Shown one piece after another: positions 6,202 through 15,700 of a DNA stretch of 64,000 nt; positions within the stretch are counted from its first letter, which is position 1, and each line of letters starts with the position of its first letter. The notes below the pieces were generated by a model. That model was not told the DNA's origin. It saw only the letters and a list, made by a program, of their open reading frames with translations, and did not search any database. Both the position numbers and the translations under genes were made by a program. Where the stretch lies: assembly GCF_001675045.1 (NCBI RefSeq), contig NZ_LYPA01000080.1, forward strand, positions 186,001 to 250,000, written 5' to 3'. The stretch comes from Paenibacillus oryzae. GTDB lineage: Bacteria > Bacillota > Bacilli > Paenibacillales > Paenibacillaceae.

Positions 6202-8037
6202 TTAGGCCGAGATTTTAATGACTTGACCCGGGAAAATCAGGTTAGGGTTTTTCAGTGCATTCAGCTTGGCAAGGAACTGCCAGGTTACATTGTATTTTTT
6301 AGCGATTTTCGTAAGGTTATCGCCTTTTTGTACGACATAAACGACCTTTTCAGGCTCAGGCTGCGGAGCTGGAGTTGTTGGTTTTACAGGTTCAGTTGGC
6401 TTAGGCGACTCGATTGGCTTGATGGGCTCAGTTGGCTTGACAGGTTCGGTTGGTTTTACAGGCTCAGCCGCTTTTTCGATAATTTGAACGCGTCCTTCTG
6501 TTTTTACAGCCAGTGTGTCTTGCTTTTGGATATAAGCGATGAGCGATTCGTCCAATGCCGGGAACTCGTTTTTGATGGGAGCATTCATAAACATGGTGTA
6601 TTCGTCGCCGCCTGCCGCCATAAAATCATTTGTTGCTACTACGTAGCTGCGTTTCAAATCAAGCGCTTTTCCGCCGATTTTAACGTTAACTACGCGTTCG
6701 CCTGCAGGTTTGTTCAAGTCAATAGCATAGGTCAGGCCGCTCACATGAGGAAAAGCGCCTTTTGGTTCCGGATAAGCATTTGTGCCTGCTTCGATAGCAG
6801 CCAGAATATCCGCTCCAGTCAATTCCTTGGTTACGATATAGTTGCCAAATGGAAGCACAGTAATAATGCTGCCTTTTGTAATTTCGCCTTTGGCAATCGA
6901 AGCGCGAATGCCGCCGCCGTTTGTGATGGCAACATCAGCGCCGCTAATGTCGCGCATTGCGTCAGTGATGAGGTTGCCCAGGTTTGTTTCGCCAGCGCGT
7001 ACTTGCTCGCGTTCGCCATCCAGCGTTACGTCCGTAGAGCCTACAACCTCGCTCAATACAGCCTCTTGCGATTTTTGAATGTCTTCAATAACTTTAACGA
7101 TTGCAGGGTCTGGCTCTACTTCTGCTGTTTCCTCTTTATTTACAAGATTAGCTTTTTTGGAGATCAGCTTTTTGTTGGCGTCAAACTCCAGTTCAACGAC
7201 GCCAAGGTTTTTCGTATATTCGCCGGAGCTTACGATCAAGGTGTCGTTTGCGCCTTTCAGACCTTCAACAAGAGTTGAATGGCTGTGGCCGTCAACGATC
7301 AGATCAATGCCAGGCGCGTCTTTTGCGACTTTGATGCTTGTATCGGTGCTGGACTCGTCAATGCCAAGATGGGTCAAAGCGATAACAACATCCGCTTTGC
7401 CGGAAAGCTCTGCAACCATTTCTTTGGCTACAGCGGACGGATCTTCGAAAACAAGACCTTTAACGTTATCGGGATGTGTTTTGTATGTAGTTTCCGGTGT
7501 TGTCAATCCGAAAATGCCCAGCTTGATGCCGTCCACTTCGCGGATGATGTAAGGCTCCAGAACGTATGAGCCGTCCGGGTATTTTACGTTTGCGGACAAT
7601 ACTGGGAATACGGTCAGTTCCGCGAGCTCCAGTAACCGCTCGTAGCCGTAGTTGAAATCATGGTTGCCTGCGGCCATGGCATCATAGCCAACCTTATTCA
7701 TAACATCGACAATGCTTTCGCCGCGAACCAGCGTAGCAAAAGTAGTGCCGTGGAACGTGTCTCCCGCATCAAGCAGAAGCGTATTCGGGTTTTTGGCTTT
7801 GTATTGCTGAACCAGAGTTGAAACCTTTGCAAAACCCATGCCGTCATTGCTGGCTTCCAATGCTCTTCCATGCGTATCGTTGGTGTGCAGCAGTGTTATT
7901 TTTGTAACTTCCTCTTTTTTTGCTGCCTCGCTAGCCGTCTCGCTTGAAACAGATGTCTGGGCATACGCAGATGAGGACCATCCCATTACCATAACAACAG
8001 CCAGAAGCAGCGTGAACCATTTGTTTCTCAATTTCAA
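6202..8037 (-). CDS. Secreted 5'-nucleotidase / cyclic-nucleotide phosphodiesterase with C-terminal LysM
   Basis: 611 residues. A signal peptide (WFTLLLAVVMVMGWSSSAYA) precedes a metallophosphatase domain (about 45-260) with the metal ligands in LLHTNDTHG, DAGDTFHG, AAGNHDFNYG and DGHSHS. The 5'-nucleotidase C-terminal substrate domain (about 330-490) has NLGNLITDAMR and ITNGGGIRASI. A Pro-Lys-Thr-rich linker (KPTEPVKPTEP repeats) leads to one LysM domain (VVYVVQKGDNLTKIAKKYN...) that binds peptidoglycan. It releases nucleosides and phosphate from external nucleotides at the wall. The start is a TTG at 8037 with GGGAGGG 9 bases upstream; the longer frame to 8088 lacks a ribosome site. It resembles Bacillus YfkN, and a possible Pho box lies upstream. 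Confidence 0.92.
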   Translation of the reverse strand: MKLRNKWFTLLLAVVMVMGWSSSAYAQTSVSSETASEAAKKEEVTKITLLHTNDTHGRALEASNDGMGFAKVSTLVQQYKAKNPNTLLLDAGDTFHGTTFATLVRGESIVDVMNKVGYDAMAAGNHDFNYGYERLLELAELTVFPVLSANVKYPDGSYVLEPYIIREVDGIKLGIFGLTTPETTYKTHPDNVKGLVFEDPSAVAKEMVAELSGKADVVIALTHLGIDESSTDTSIKVAKDAPGIDLIVDGHSHSTLVEGLKGANDTLIVSSGEYTKNLGVVELEFDANKKLISKKANLVNKEETAEVEPDPAIVKVIEDIQKSQEAVLSEVVGSTDVTLDGEREQVRAGETNLGNLITDAMRDISGADVAITNGGGIRASIAKGEITKGSIITVLPFGNYIVTKELTGADILAAIEAGTNAYPEPKGAFPHVSGLTYAIDLNKPAGERVVNVKIGGKALDLKRSYVVATNDFMAAGGDEYTMFMNAPIKNEFPALDESLIAYIQKQDTLAVKTEGRVQIIEKAAEPVKPTEPVKPTEPIKPIESPKPTEPVKPTTPAPQPEPEKVVYVVQKGDNLTKIAKKYNVTWQFLAKLNALKNPNLIFPGQVIKISA

Positions 8038-8138
8038 TGTAGATTCCCTCCCAATACATAATAGATAAAAATGGAGTCTAGCAACCAAGACTACTTACAA
8101 TAGTTTAACATATAATTGTCATGTCAGACCGTAATCTA

Positions 8139-8155
8139 TGTAAAATTCAGGTTAA
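8139..8155 (-). promoter_or_regulatory. Candidate Pho box of the nucleotidase gene
   Basis: On the minus strand TTAACC-N5-TTTACA matches the PhoP direct-repeat pattern (TTAACA-like hexamers separated by 5). It lies about 100 bp before the TTG start, ahead of an AT-rich -10 region. Control by phosphate starvation would suit a secreted nucleotidase, but only two hexamers are visible and neither is perfect. Confidence 0.35.
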
Positions 8156-8245
8156 AATGAGATAGAGAAGTCACTAGGCGGAGCTTCAAGGCTGACGTGC
8201 GATTTTAGCTCAATTTAACAGCCTTTAAAGATATGACAAATACTA

Positions 8246-8290
8246 TTGCCCTTTTGTGGAGATGATGTATAATCACATTGATTTATCAAT
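8246..8290 (+). promoter_or_regulatory. Promoter and start-site palindrome of the pot operon
   Basis: TTGCCC (8246-8251), 16 bp and TATAAT (8268-8273). A perfect palindrome ATTGAT-TT-ATCAAT (8277-8290) covers the expected transcription start and is a likely repressor site. Confidence 0.65.
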
Positions 8291-8315
8291 AATTGGTTGC
8301 AGGGAGGGCGCATAA

Positions 8316-9455
8316 ATGACGGAAGAAAGCATTATCCGTTTTGAACATGTTACGAAACAATACGATCCCGGAGACCCCGCCGTACTCAAAAGCGTTAGCT
8401 TTGAAATTCAGCGAGGGAAATTTTATACATTGCTAGGGCCGTCCGGCTGCGGTAAAACGACAATTCTCAGGCTTATTGCCGGATTTACGGAGCCGTCGGA
8501 GGGCAAGATTTATTTTAATGGAAAAGTAATTAATAAAGTGCCGGCCAACAACCGTCAGGTGAATACGGTATTTCAGGATTACGCCCTGTTTCCTCATCTA
8601 AATGTATTTGAAAATGTCGCGTTTGGCCTGCGGATCAAAGGGGTAAAGGGCGCTGCTTTATCCGCAAAGGTGACGGAGGCGCTTCGTTTTGTCAATCTTA
8701 GCGGCTACGAAAACCGCGAAATTACGGAAATGTCGGGCGGCCAGCGGCAGCGGGTAGCGATTGCCCGCGCAATTGTTAACGAGCCGGAAATCCTGCTGCT
8801 GGACGAGCCGCTGTCGGCGCTTGATCTCAAGCTGCGGACAGAGATGCAGTACGAGCTTCGCGAGCTGCAGCGGCGTCTTGGCATTACGTTTATTTTCGTT
8901 ACGCATGACCAGGAGGAAGCGCTGGCGATGTCGGACGAAATTTTTGTGCTGAGCGAAGGGACAATTCAGCAATCCGGCACGCCAAACGACATTTATGACG
9001 AGCCGATTAACCGTTTTGTCGCTGATTTTATCGGGGAATCCAACATCGTTAAAGGACGCATGCTGCGTGATTTCGAGGTGGAGATTGCAGGTCATCCTTA
9101 TGAATGCGTCGACCAAGGCCTGAATGATGGGGAAATCGTTGATATCGTCATCCGGCCGGAGGATTTGGAAATTACCTCGCCTGAAAAGGGCAAGATGCAG
9201 GTCAGGGTCGATACGCAGCTTTTCCGGGGCGTACATTATGAAATTAGCTGCTACGACGATGCCAACAACGAGTGGCTGGTTCATTCCACGCGGAAAGCGG
9301 CAGTTGGCGAGCGGATCGGGCTTTATTTTGAACCGGAAGCGATTCATGTTATGAGACTGGGCGAAACGGAAGAGGAGTTTGACCGGAGACTGGAGTCCTA
9401 CGAGGACGGCGCGGGTCAGCCGGCGCAAGGCGGCGGAGGCAGCCATGGAAGCTAG
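8316..9455 (+). CDS. potA: Spermidine/putrescine ABC transporter ATP-binding protein
   Basis: 379 residues. The ABC domain (about 5-240) has Walker [11 protein letters not shown]-loop FQDYALF, signature [13 protein letters not shown], Walker [13 protein letters not shown] and switch His in [11 protein letters not shown]-terminal TOBE-type domain (about 285-365, [10 protein letters not shown]) follows, as in PotA-type importers. GGGAGG precedes the ATG. It is first of four overlapping genes (ATPase, two permeases, binding protein), the standard polyamine importer order. The last residues ([13 protein letters not shown]) form an unusual Gly-rich tail that overlaps the start of potB. Confidence 0.93.
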   Translation: MTEESIIRFEHVTKQYDPGDPAVLKSVSFEIQRGKFYTLLGPSGCGKTTILRLIAGFTEPSEGKIYFNGKVINKVPANNRQVNTVFQDYALFPHLNVFENVAFGLRIKGVKGAALSAKVTEALRFVNLSGYENREITEMSGGQRQRVAIARAIVNEPEILLLDEPLSALDLKLRTEMQYELRELQRRLGITFIFVTHDQEEALAMSDEIFVLSEGTIQQSGTPNDIYDEPINRFVADFIGESNIVKGRMLRDFEVEIAGHPYECVDQGLNDGEIVDIVIRPEDLEITSPEKGKMQVRVDTQLFRGVHYEISCYDDANNEWLVHSTRKAAVGERIGLYFEPEAIHVMRLGETEEEFDRRLESYEDGAGQPAQGGGGSHGS

Positions 9456-10263
9456 GGCGCGCAATCTGTACCTCATTCCGTACATGCTGTGGGTTGTGCT
9501 GTTTGTTGTGGCGCCGATTTTGCTGGTACTCTATTATTCCTTCTTTAATGTAGAGGGACAATTTACGCTGGACAACTACGCCAAGTTTTTTACGCCGGTC
9601 TATTTGCGGATGACGCTTAGCTCGTTCTGGTACGCCTTCCTCATTACGCTGTTTTCGCTGCTTGTGGCGTATCCGACGGCGTATTTGCTGACTCGCACCA
9701 AGCATAAAACGTTATGGCTGCTGCTGATCATTTTGCCAAGCTGGATTAACCTGCTGCTCAAGGCTTACGCGTTTATCGGATTGTTCGGCACCTACGGCTT
9801 TGTCAATACGGTGCTTGAGCTTACGGGCATCGGCAACAAGCAAATTTTGTTCACCGATTTCAGCTTTGTGTTTGTATCGGTCTATATTTTTATTCCGTTT
9901 ATGGTTTTGCCCATCTTCAATGCGCTGGAAAAAATGAATCCAACGCTGGTATACGCCGCGCGCGATCTTGGCGCTTCGCCGTGGATGACGTTCCGCAGAG
10001 TGGTGTTTCCGCTGACGCTGGATGGGGTAAAGGCGGGCTGCATGGCGGTATTTATTCCGGCCCTGTCGCTGTTTATGATTACGCGCCTGATCGCGGGAAA
10101 CCGCGTTATTACGCTGGGTACGGCTATCGAGCAGCATTTTCTGGTCACGCAGGACTGGGGCATGGGCGCTACGATTGCGGTGTTCCTGATTATTGCCATG
10201 GCGCTGCTGATGCTGCTGACAGGCAACAGAAAGCGAGGGCTGATCGACATTGTCAAAAGGTAA
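9445..10263 (+). CDS. potB: Spermidine/putrescine ABC transporter permease PotB
   Basis: 272 residues with six membrane helices and the permease EAA loop near residue 170 ([25 protein letters not shown]). The ATG at 9445 has GGAGG 5 bases upstream and overlaps the end of potA by 11 bp, a coupling typical of this operon. The longer TTG start at 9379 would add a basic non-membrane leader and was not chosen. It pairs with PotC to form the channel energised by PotA. Confidence 0.92.
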   Translation: MEARARNLYLIPYMLWVVLFVVAPILLVLYYSFFNVEGQFTLDNYAKFFTPVYLRMTLSSFWYAFLITLFSLLVAYPTAYLLTRTKHKTLWLLLIILPSWINLLLKAYAFIGLFGTYGFVNTVLELTGIGNKQILFTDFSFVFVSVYIFIPFMVLPIFNALEKMNPTLVYAARDLGASPWMTFRRVVFPLTLDGVKAGCMAVFIPALSLFMITRLIAGNRVITLGTAIEQHFLVTQDWGMGATIAVFLIIAMALLMLLTGNRKRGLIDIVKR

Positions 10264-11059
10264 ATGGAAGCTCTCCAATCTATATCTCATTGCTGTTTTT
10301 GCCGTCCTGTATGCGCCAATCCTGTACCTGATGTTTTATTCCTTCAACAGCGGCGGCTCGATGCGGGAATTTGAAGGGTTTACGCTGGAGTATTACAACG
10401 AGGTATTTCAGGATACAAGGCTGCTGATCATCGTGCTGAATACGTTCATCATCGCTCTGTTGTCGGCGGCGATTTCTACCATTATCGGAGTGTTTGGCGC
10501 AATCGCCATTCATTATATTAGGAGCAACCGGCCAAAAGGGGCGTTATTGACATTAAACAACGTGCTGATTGTTAGCCCGGACGTTATTATTGGAGCGTCG
10601 TTTCTGATTCTGTTTACGCTGGCGGGCATTCAGCTTGGCTTTACATCGGTGCTGCTGTCCCATATCGCATTCAGCATTCCGATTGTTGTCATCATGGTGC
10701 TGCCCAAGCTGCAGGAAATGAGCGGTACGCTTATTGATGCGGCGCGTGATTTAGGCGCAAGCGGCTGGCAGGTATTGTCCAAGGTTGTGCTGCCTTACAT
10801 CAAGCCGGGTATTTTTGCGGGATTTTTTATGGCGTTAACCTATTCGCTTGACGACTTTGCGGTTACTTTTTTTGTGACGGGGAACGGTTTTTCAACGTTG
10901 TCGGTAGAAATCTATTCACGTGCAAGGCAAGGGGTATCGTTGTCCATCAATGCCTTGTCGACGCTGATTTTCCTGTTTACGGTTGTGCTCGTGATTGGCT
11001 ATTACTTCATTAACAAACGCAATAACGTACGTCCCGGGGCGAAGGAGGGAAGCCTGTGA
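10250..11059 (+). CDS. potC: Spermidine/putrescine ABC transporter permease PotC
   Basis: 269 residues with six membrane helices. The EAA loop around residues 160-185 ([27 protein letters not shown]) and LDDFAVTFFVTGNG are typical of PotC. It starts at TTG 10250, 14 bp inside potB, with GAGGG about 9 bases ahead; no in-frame ATG lies nearby. It is the second channel subunit. Confidence 0.92.
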   Translation: MSKGKWKLSNLYLIAVFAVLYAPILYLMFYSFNSGGSMREFEGFTLEYYNEVFQDTRLLIIVLNTFIIALLSAAISTIIGVFGAIAIHYIRSNRPKGALLTLNNVLIVSPDVIIGASFLILFTLAGIQLGFTSVLLSHIAFSIPIVVIMVLPKLQEMSGTLIDAARDLGASGWQVLSKVVLPYIKPGIFAGFFMALTYSLDDFAVTFFVTGNGFSTLSVEIYSRARQGVSLSINALSTLIFLFTVVLVIGYYFINKRNNVRPGAKEGSL

Positions 11060-12129
11060 AGCAGTTGGTGCGGATGTTTGTGCTGGTGTTTGCGGTTTCC
11101 TTTGGCCTGATTTACGTGACCTCGTACATGAATTCCAGCGCGGGGTACTCCGGCGGGAACACGCTGACGGTTTACAACTGGGGCGATTATATCGACCCCG
11201 ATCTGATTGCCCGCTTCGAGGAGGAAACCGGCATCAAGGTTATTTATCAAACCTTTGATTCCAACGAAGCGATGATGACCAAAATCAAGCAAGGCGGCAC
11301 GGTGTTTGATGTGGCGATTCCATCGGAATATGCCATCAGCAAGCTGAAGGAGGATAACCTGCTGCTGCCAATCGACCATTCCCTGCTGCCTAATCTGGAG
11401 CATATCGATTCCCGGTTTATGCATTTGTCCTTTGATCCCGAAAATGCTTATTCAGTGCCCTACTTCTGGGGAACGGTTGGCATTGTGTTTAATCCCGGGA
11501 TGGTAGGCGATTTAACCTTCGACAGCTGGGATGATCTGTGGGACGACAGCTTGCGCAACCAAATCATGCTGCTGGACGGGGCGCGCGAGGTGATGGGCAT
11601 GGGGCTGAACAGCCTCGGCTATTCTCTCAACGATACCGAGGAAGCCCATCTGCAGGAGGCGCTTGCCAAGCTGTCGCGGCTGACTCCAAACGTCAAAGCG
11701 ATTGTAGGCGACGAAATCAAAATGCTGATGGCAAACGGCGAAGCCGCCGCGGGCCTGGTCTGGTCGGGCGACGCTTCGGAGATTATGTCGGAGAACGAGG
11801 AGCTGGACTATGTCGTTCCGCAGGAAGGCTCCAATCTGTGGTTTGACAATATGGTCATTCCGAAGACTGCCCGTAACCTGGAGGGCGCGCATCAGTTCAT
11901 CAACTTTATGCTGGACCCCGAGGTAGCGGCGCAAAATACGGAATACGTTGGTTACTCCACGCCAAACAAGGACGCGCTGGCTATTCTGCCGGAGGAGATA
12001 TCGGGAGACGAACGCTTTTATCCCGACGAGGAGCTGACGAGCCGCCTGGAGGTTTACGACAACCTGGGCCCGCGTATGCTTTCCCATTATAATGAGCTGT
12101 TCCTGGAGTTTAAAATGCATCGGAAATAA
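11056..12129 (+). CDS. potD: Polyamine-binding protein PotD (no lipobox)
   Basis: 357 residues, extracellular solute-binding family 1. After an N-terminal hydrophobic segment (VRMFVLVFAVSFGLIYV) the mature part begins NTLTVYNWGDYIDPDLIARFEEETGIKV, the PotD/PotF hallmark. Trp and acidic residues that bind the polyamine are present (WDDLWDDS, LVWSGDA). There is no cysteine for lipidation near the signal region, unusual for a Gram-positive binding protein, so it is probably held by its uncleaved N-terminal helix. GTG start overlapping the potC TGA (GTGA). Confidence 0.92.
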   Translation: MKQLVRMFVLVFAVSFGLIYVTSYMNSSAGYSGGNTLTVYNWGDYIDPDLIARFEEETGIKVIYQTFDSNEAMMTKIKQGGTVFDVAIPSEYAISKLKEDNLLLPIDHSLLPNLEHIDSRFMHLSFDPENAYSVPYFWGTVGIVFNPGMVGDLTFDSWDDLWDDSLRNQIMLLDGAREVMGMGLNSLGYSLNDTEEAHLQEALAKLSRLTPNVKAIVGDEIKMLMANGEAAAGLVWSGDASEIMSENEELDYVVPQEGSNLWFDNMVIPKTARNLEGAHQFINFMLDPEVAAQNTEYVGYSTPNKDALAILPEEISGDERFYPDEELTSRLEVYDNLGPRMLSHYNELFLEFKMHRK

Positions 12130-12185
12130 AAGCAATTACAAAAGCGTTATTGTTTGTATTAATAGAGGGAGGGGTGAAGGCGAGG

Positions 12186-12569
12186 GTGGATAAACACAAA
12201 GAATATCTGGACCAATTGCTGGATCGTCTTCAAAGTGGACAATTGCTTACAGAGGAAACGTTTGCCGGACTTGATGCGGATCGTTATTTGGATGAACGGG
12301 AGCAGAGCCCTTTTGATGAGCAATGGATGGAGGCTTTTCGCCGCTGGGGGCAGGATGCTGAAACGGAGAATGATGATAATGAGAGCGATGCTGGACGGGA
12401 AGCGGCTTTTAAGCAAACGTTCAGGCATACGGGCAATCCCGATCTGGCTGGTTACGTAAGCGATGATATCGGATTAATCTGTTCAGCGCTGAAAAGGGGC
12501 GGGGAAGAGGACCCCTTTATTCTGGATCTGCTCAGAGGGTATATGGAGGGGAAACTTCCCTTGCGTTAA
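12186..12569 (+). CDS. Small acidic protein of unknown function, end of pot operon
   Basis: 127 residues, no family recognised. It is acidic and apparently soluble, with a helical N-terminal part (VDKHKEYLDQLLDRLQSGQLLTEE), an Asp/Glu/Asn-rich middle (AETENDDNESD) and a helical end with SALKRGGEEDPFILDLL. It lies 56 bp after potD on the same strand and is followed by a strong terminator, so it is probably cotranscribed with the transporter. Start: GTG at 12186 with GAGGGAGG 12 bases upstream; a GTG at 12174 is too close to that site. Confidence 0.6.
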   Translation: MDKHKEYLDQLLDRLQSGQLLTEETFAGLDADRYLDEREQSPFDEQWMEAFRRWGQDAETENDDNESDAGREAAFKQTFRHTGNPDLAGYVSDDIGLICSALKRGGEEDPFILDLLRGYMEGKLPLR

Positions 12570-12601
12570 AGAGGTATCGTTATATCAGGCTAAAAGCAAA
12601 C

Positions 12602-12663
12602 AAGAGGCGTTCCTGTGGCAGGCACCAGCGATGGTGGTGGCCTGCAGAGGAACGCCTCTTTTG
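12602..12663 (+). terminator. Terminator of the pot operon
   Basis: A long stem (AGAGGCGTTCCT...GCAGGC paired with GCCTGC..AGGAACGCCTCT) is followed by TTTT. It lies 30 bp after the last gene. Confidence 0.85.
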
Positions 12664-12685
12664 CTGCAACTGGCGAGGAAAAGCA

Positions 12686-12760
12686 TTAAGCATAACGGAT
12701 GCAACAGAGAACGAAAAGGCGGTGCAAGATGACCTTGAGCGTGTTTTCAGACACGCCCTA
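12686..12760. repeat. Inverted-repeat element, copy C (one half only)
   Basis: The stretch ACGAAAAGGCGGTGCAAGAT then GACC...GTGTTTTCAGACACGCCCTA matches the end of the 159-bp copy almost base for base. Similarity extends left to about 12686 and then stops; no opposite terminal repeat is found. It begins, on the minus strand, four bases after the stop codon of the SLH protein gene. Confidence 0.75.
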
Positions 12761-12764
12761 CTGT

Positions 12765-15700
12765 TTATATCAGTTCTAAATAGGTCAACAGTCGATATAG
12801 CATGGTTGCGGTCTCTGCGCGCGTTATTTCCAGATGAGGGTCAAACTGACCATTGGCTCGACCGGAAATGATCCCTGCCTGAGCTGCGCTATCAATATCA
12901 TCCTTTGCCCATGGCGATATCTGGTCGCTATCCTTGAATGGCCGGCTGCTTTCCACTGCTTGCGGATTGGACGCAGGAGCAGCGCCGGCCAGCTTCAAGG
13001 CGCTGGCCATCATAACGGCAGCCTGCTGGCGCGTAAGGGTAGAGCCAGGATGAAAGTTTCCATCGCCAAAGCCGCTTATAAGTCCATATTTATACGCAGA
13101 ATGGACAGAAGGACTATACCAGCTGGCTGTGTCAACATCTGAAAAAGGATTCTCGCCATTTTCAGCGGGAAGCCCTAAGGCTCTGGTCAGCATGGCTGCG
13201 AATTCGGCCCGGGTTACAACGTTGTCCGGCAGAAATCTCCCATTTTCATCACCCTGTACAACGGCACGCGCTGCCAATTCCAATACATAAGGACGTGCCC
13301 AGTGTTGTTCAATATCAGAAAGTTCGGAATGGAAGCTGACGATGGCGTACACACTGTTTGTCATACTGCTGATAACAGCCCTGTATATGCCGTTGCTTTG
13401 GGTGATCTTAGTGGGCACATGACGCAGGCTTCCATCCGCTTCAATAACGACGCCCGTGACTATTTTCGAGGCGGAATCGCCTTCCGGCAATAAAATGCTT
13501 CTTTCCACATAACCCAGGAAGTCCTGCATTTCTACCTTAACCTCTCCGCTTACGGCCACGATAGAAAATTTTACTGGTTTGGAAACAGCTGTCAGCCTGC
13601 CAGCAGCAGCCTCTGTCTGAAGTTTAGCTATCCTTTTTTCATCTGCAGCGTCGATGATAAATTCTAGAAGGATGTCCTCCTCCTTAACAGATGGACCAAA
13701 CGCTTTTAGCAGCTTGTCCAATGTCAGATGCTGCATCGGAATAGTATAAGAATAGCTTTCGGTATTTATGGCAAGAGAGATTTCTTTTTTTGACAAGTAG
13801 CTTGTCAATGGCAGAGATACTCCAACAATAGCTTGGTCGCGGCCTGTGAGAATAGGCAATTGGAGCAAGGTTCCATTTTCTGCATTGCCGAGATATGCAT
13901 AAAGCTCCTGCTCCTTAAAAAGGACCATGGATTTGGCCGAGGGCTGATTCTGCCCGTTTGGGTTGCTCCAATAGGCAAGCTTCAGCTTTTCACCGTTGAG
14001 CCACAAGTCAAAATCGGAAATCTTCGGCGACATAATAGGAAGAGCCGATGGTGTAAACTCCAGCAAGCGAACAGCCTGCTCGGCGTCCGTTAGTCGCGTC
14101 AGGTTGTCGACGAGCGCTTGCTGCTCTGTGCTTAGCGCGTTGTAGGCGCTGCGAGCAGCGGCGATGGTGCTTTTGTGCGCCAGCGTAACCTGGCTGGCGG
14201 CTGGCAGCTCGCCAATTGCGGCTTTAACAGAAGCGGCGGCATCCTCCAGCGCCGTGATGACCTGCTCGGCGTCCGTCAGTCGCGTCAGGTTGTCGACAAG
14301 CGCTTGCTGCTCTGCGCTGAGCGCGTTGTAGGCGTTGCGAGCAGCGGCGATGGTGCTTTTGTGCGCCAGCGTAACCTGGCTGGCGGCTGGCAGCTCGCCA
14401 ATTGCGGCTTTAACAGAAGCGGCGGCATCCTCCAGCGCCGTGATGACCTGCTCGGCGTCCGTCAGTCGCGTCAGGTTGTCGACAAGCGCTTGCTGCTCTG
14501 CGCTGAGCGCGTTGTAGGCGTTGCGAGCAGCGGCGATGGTGCTTTTGTGCGCCAGCGTAACCTGGCTGGCGGCTGGCAGCTCGCCAATTGCGGCTTTAAC
14601 AGAAGCGGCGGCATCCTCCAGCGCCGTGATGACCTGCTCGGCGTCCGTCAGTCGCGTCAGGTTGTCGACAAGCGCTTGCTGCTCTGCGCTGAGCGCGTTG
14701 TAGGCGTTGCGAGCAGCGGCGATGGTGCTTTTGTGCGCCAGCGTAACCTGGCTGGCGGCTGGCAGCTCGCCAATTGCGGCTTTAACAGAAGCGGCGGAAT
14801 CCTCCAGCGCCGTGATGGCTTGCTCGGCGTCCGTCAAACGCGCCAGGTTGTCGACGAGCGCTTGCTGCTCTGTGCTTAGCGCATTGTAGGCGCTTCGAGC
14901 AGCGGTGATGTCTGCTTTGTGCGCCAATGTAACCTGGCTGCCTTCAGGCAAATTGCCGATCGTCGCTTTAACAGAAGCGGCGGCATCCTCCAGCGCTGTG
15001 ATGGCTTCCTCGGCGTCCGTCAAACGCGCCAGGTTGTCGACAAGCGCTTGCTGCTCTGTGCTTAGCGCGTTGTAGGCGTTGCGAGCAGCGGTGATGTCTG
15101 CTTTGTGCGCCAATGTAACCTGGCTGGCGGCTGGCAGCTCGCCAATTGCGGCTTTAACAGAAGCGGCGGCATCCTCCAGCGCCGTGATGGCTTGCTCGGC
15201 GTCCGTCAGTCGCGTCAGGTTGTCGACGAGCGCTTGCTGCTCTATGCTTAGCGTGTTGTAGGCGTTGCGAGCAGAGTTGATGGCTGCTTTGTTCGCGAGC
15301 GTAACCTGGTTGCCGTCAGGCAAATTGCCAATCGCGGCTTTAACAGAAGCGGCGGCATCCTCCAGCGCCGTGATGGCTTGCTCGGCGTCCGTCAAACGCG
15401 TCAGGTTGTCGACGAGCGCTTGCTGCTCTGTGCTTAGCGCGTTGTAGGCGCTGCGAGCAGAGTTGATGGCTGCTTTGCGCGCCAATGTAACCTGGCTGCC
15501 TTCAGGCAAATTGCCGATTGCGGCTTTAACAGAAGCGGCGGCATCCTCCAGCGCCGTGATGGCTTCCTCGGCGTCCGTCAAACGCGCCAGGTTGTCGACG
15601 AGAGCTTGCTGCTCTGTGCTTAGCGCGTTGTAGGCAATCCGCGCATCAACAATGGCTGCTTTGTTTGATAGCGTAACCTGGCTAGAATCCGGCAAGCTGT

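Noticed and set aside
14175-14879. 234-codon plus-strand frame across the SLH gene
   Set aside because: It is antisense to the 186-bp repeats and stays open only because the unit is a multiple of three. The minus-strand gene has signal peptide, repeats and SLH domains.
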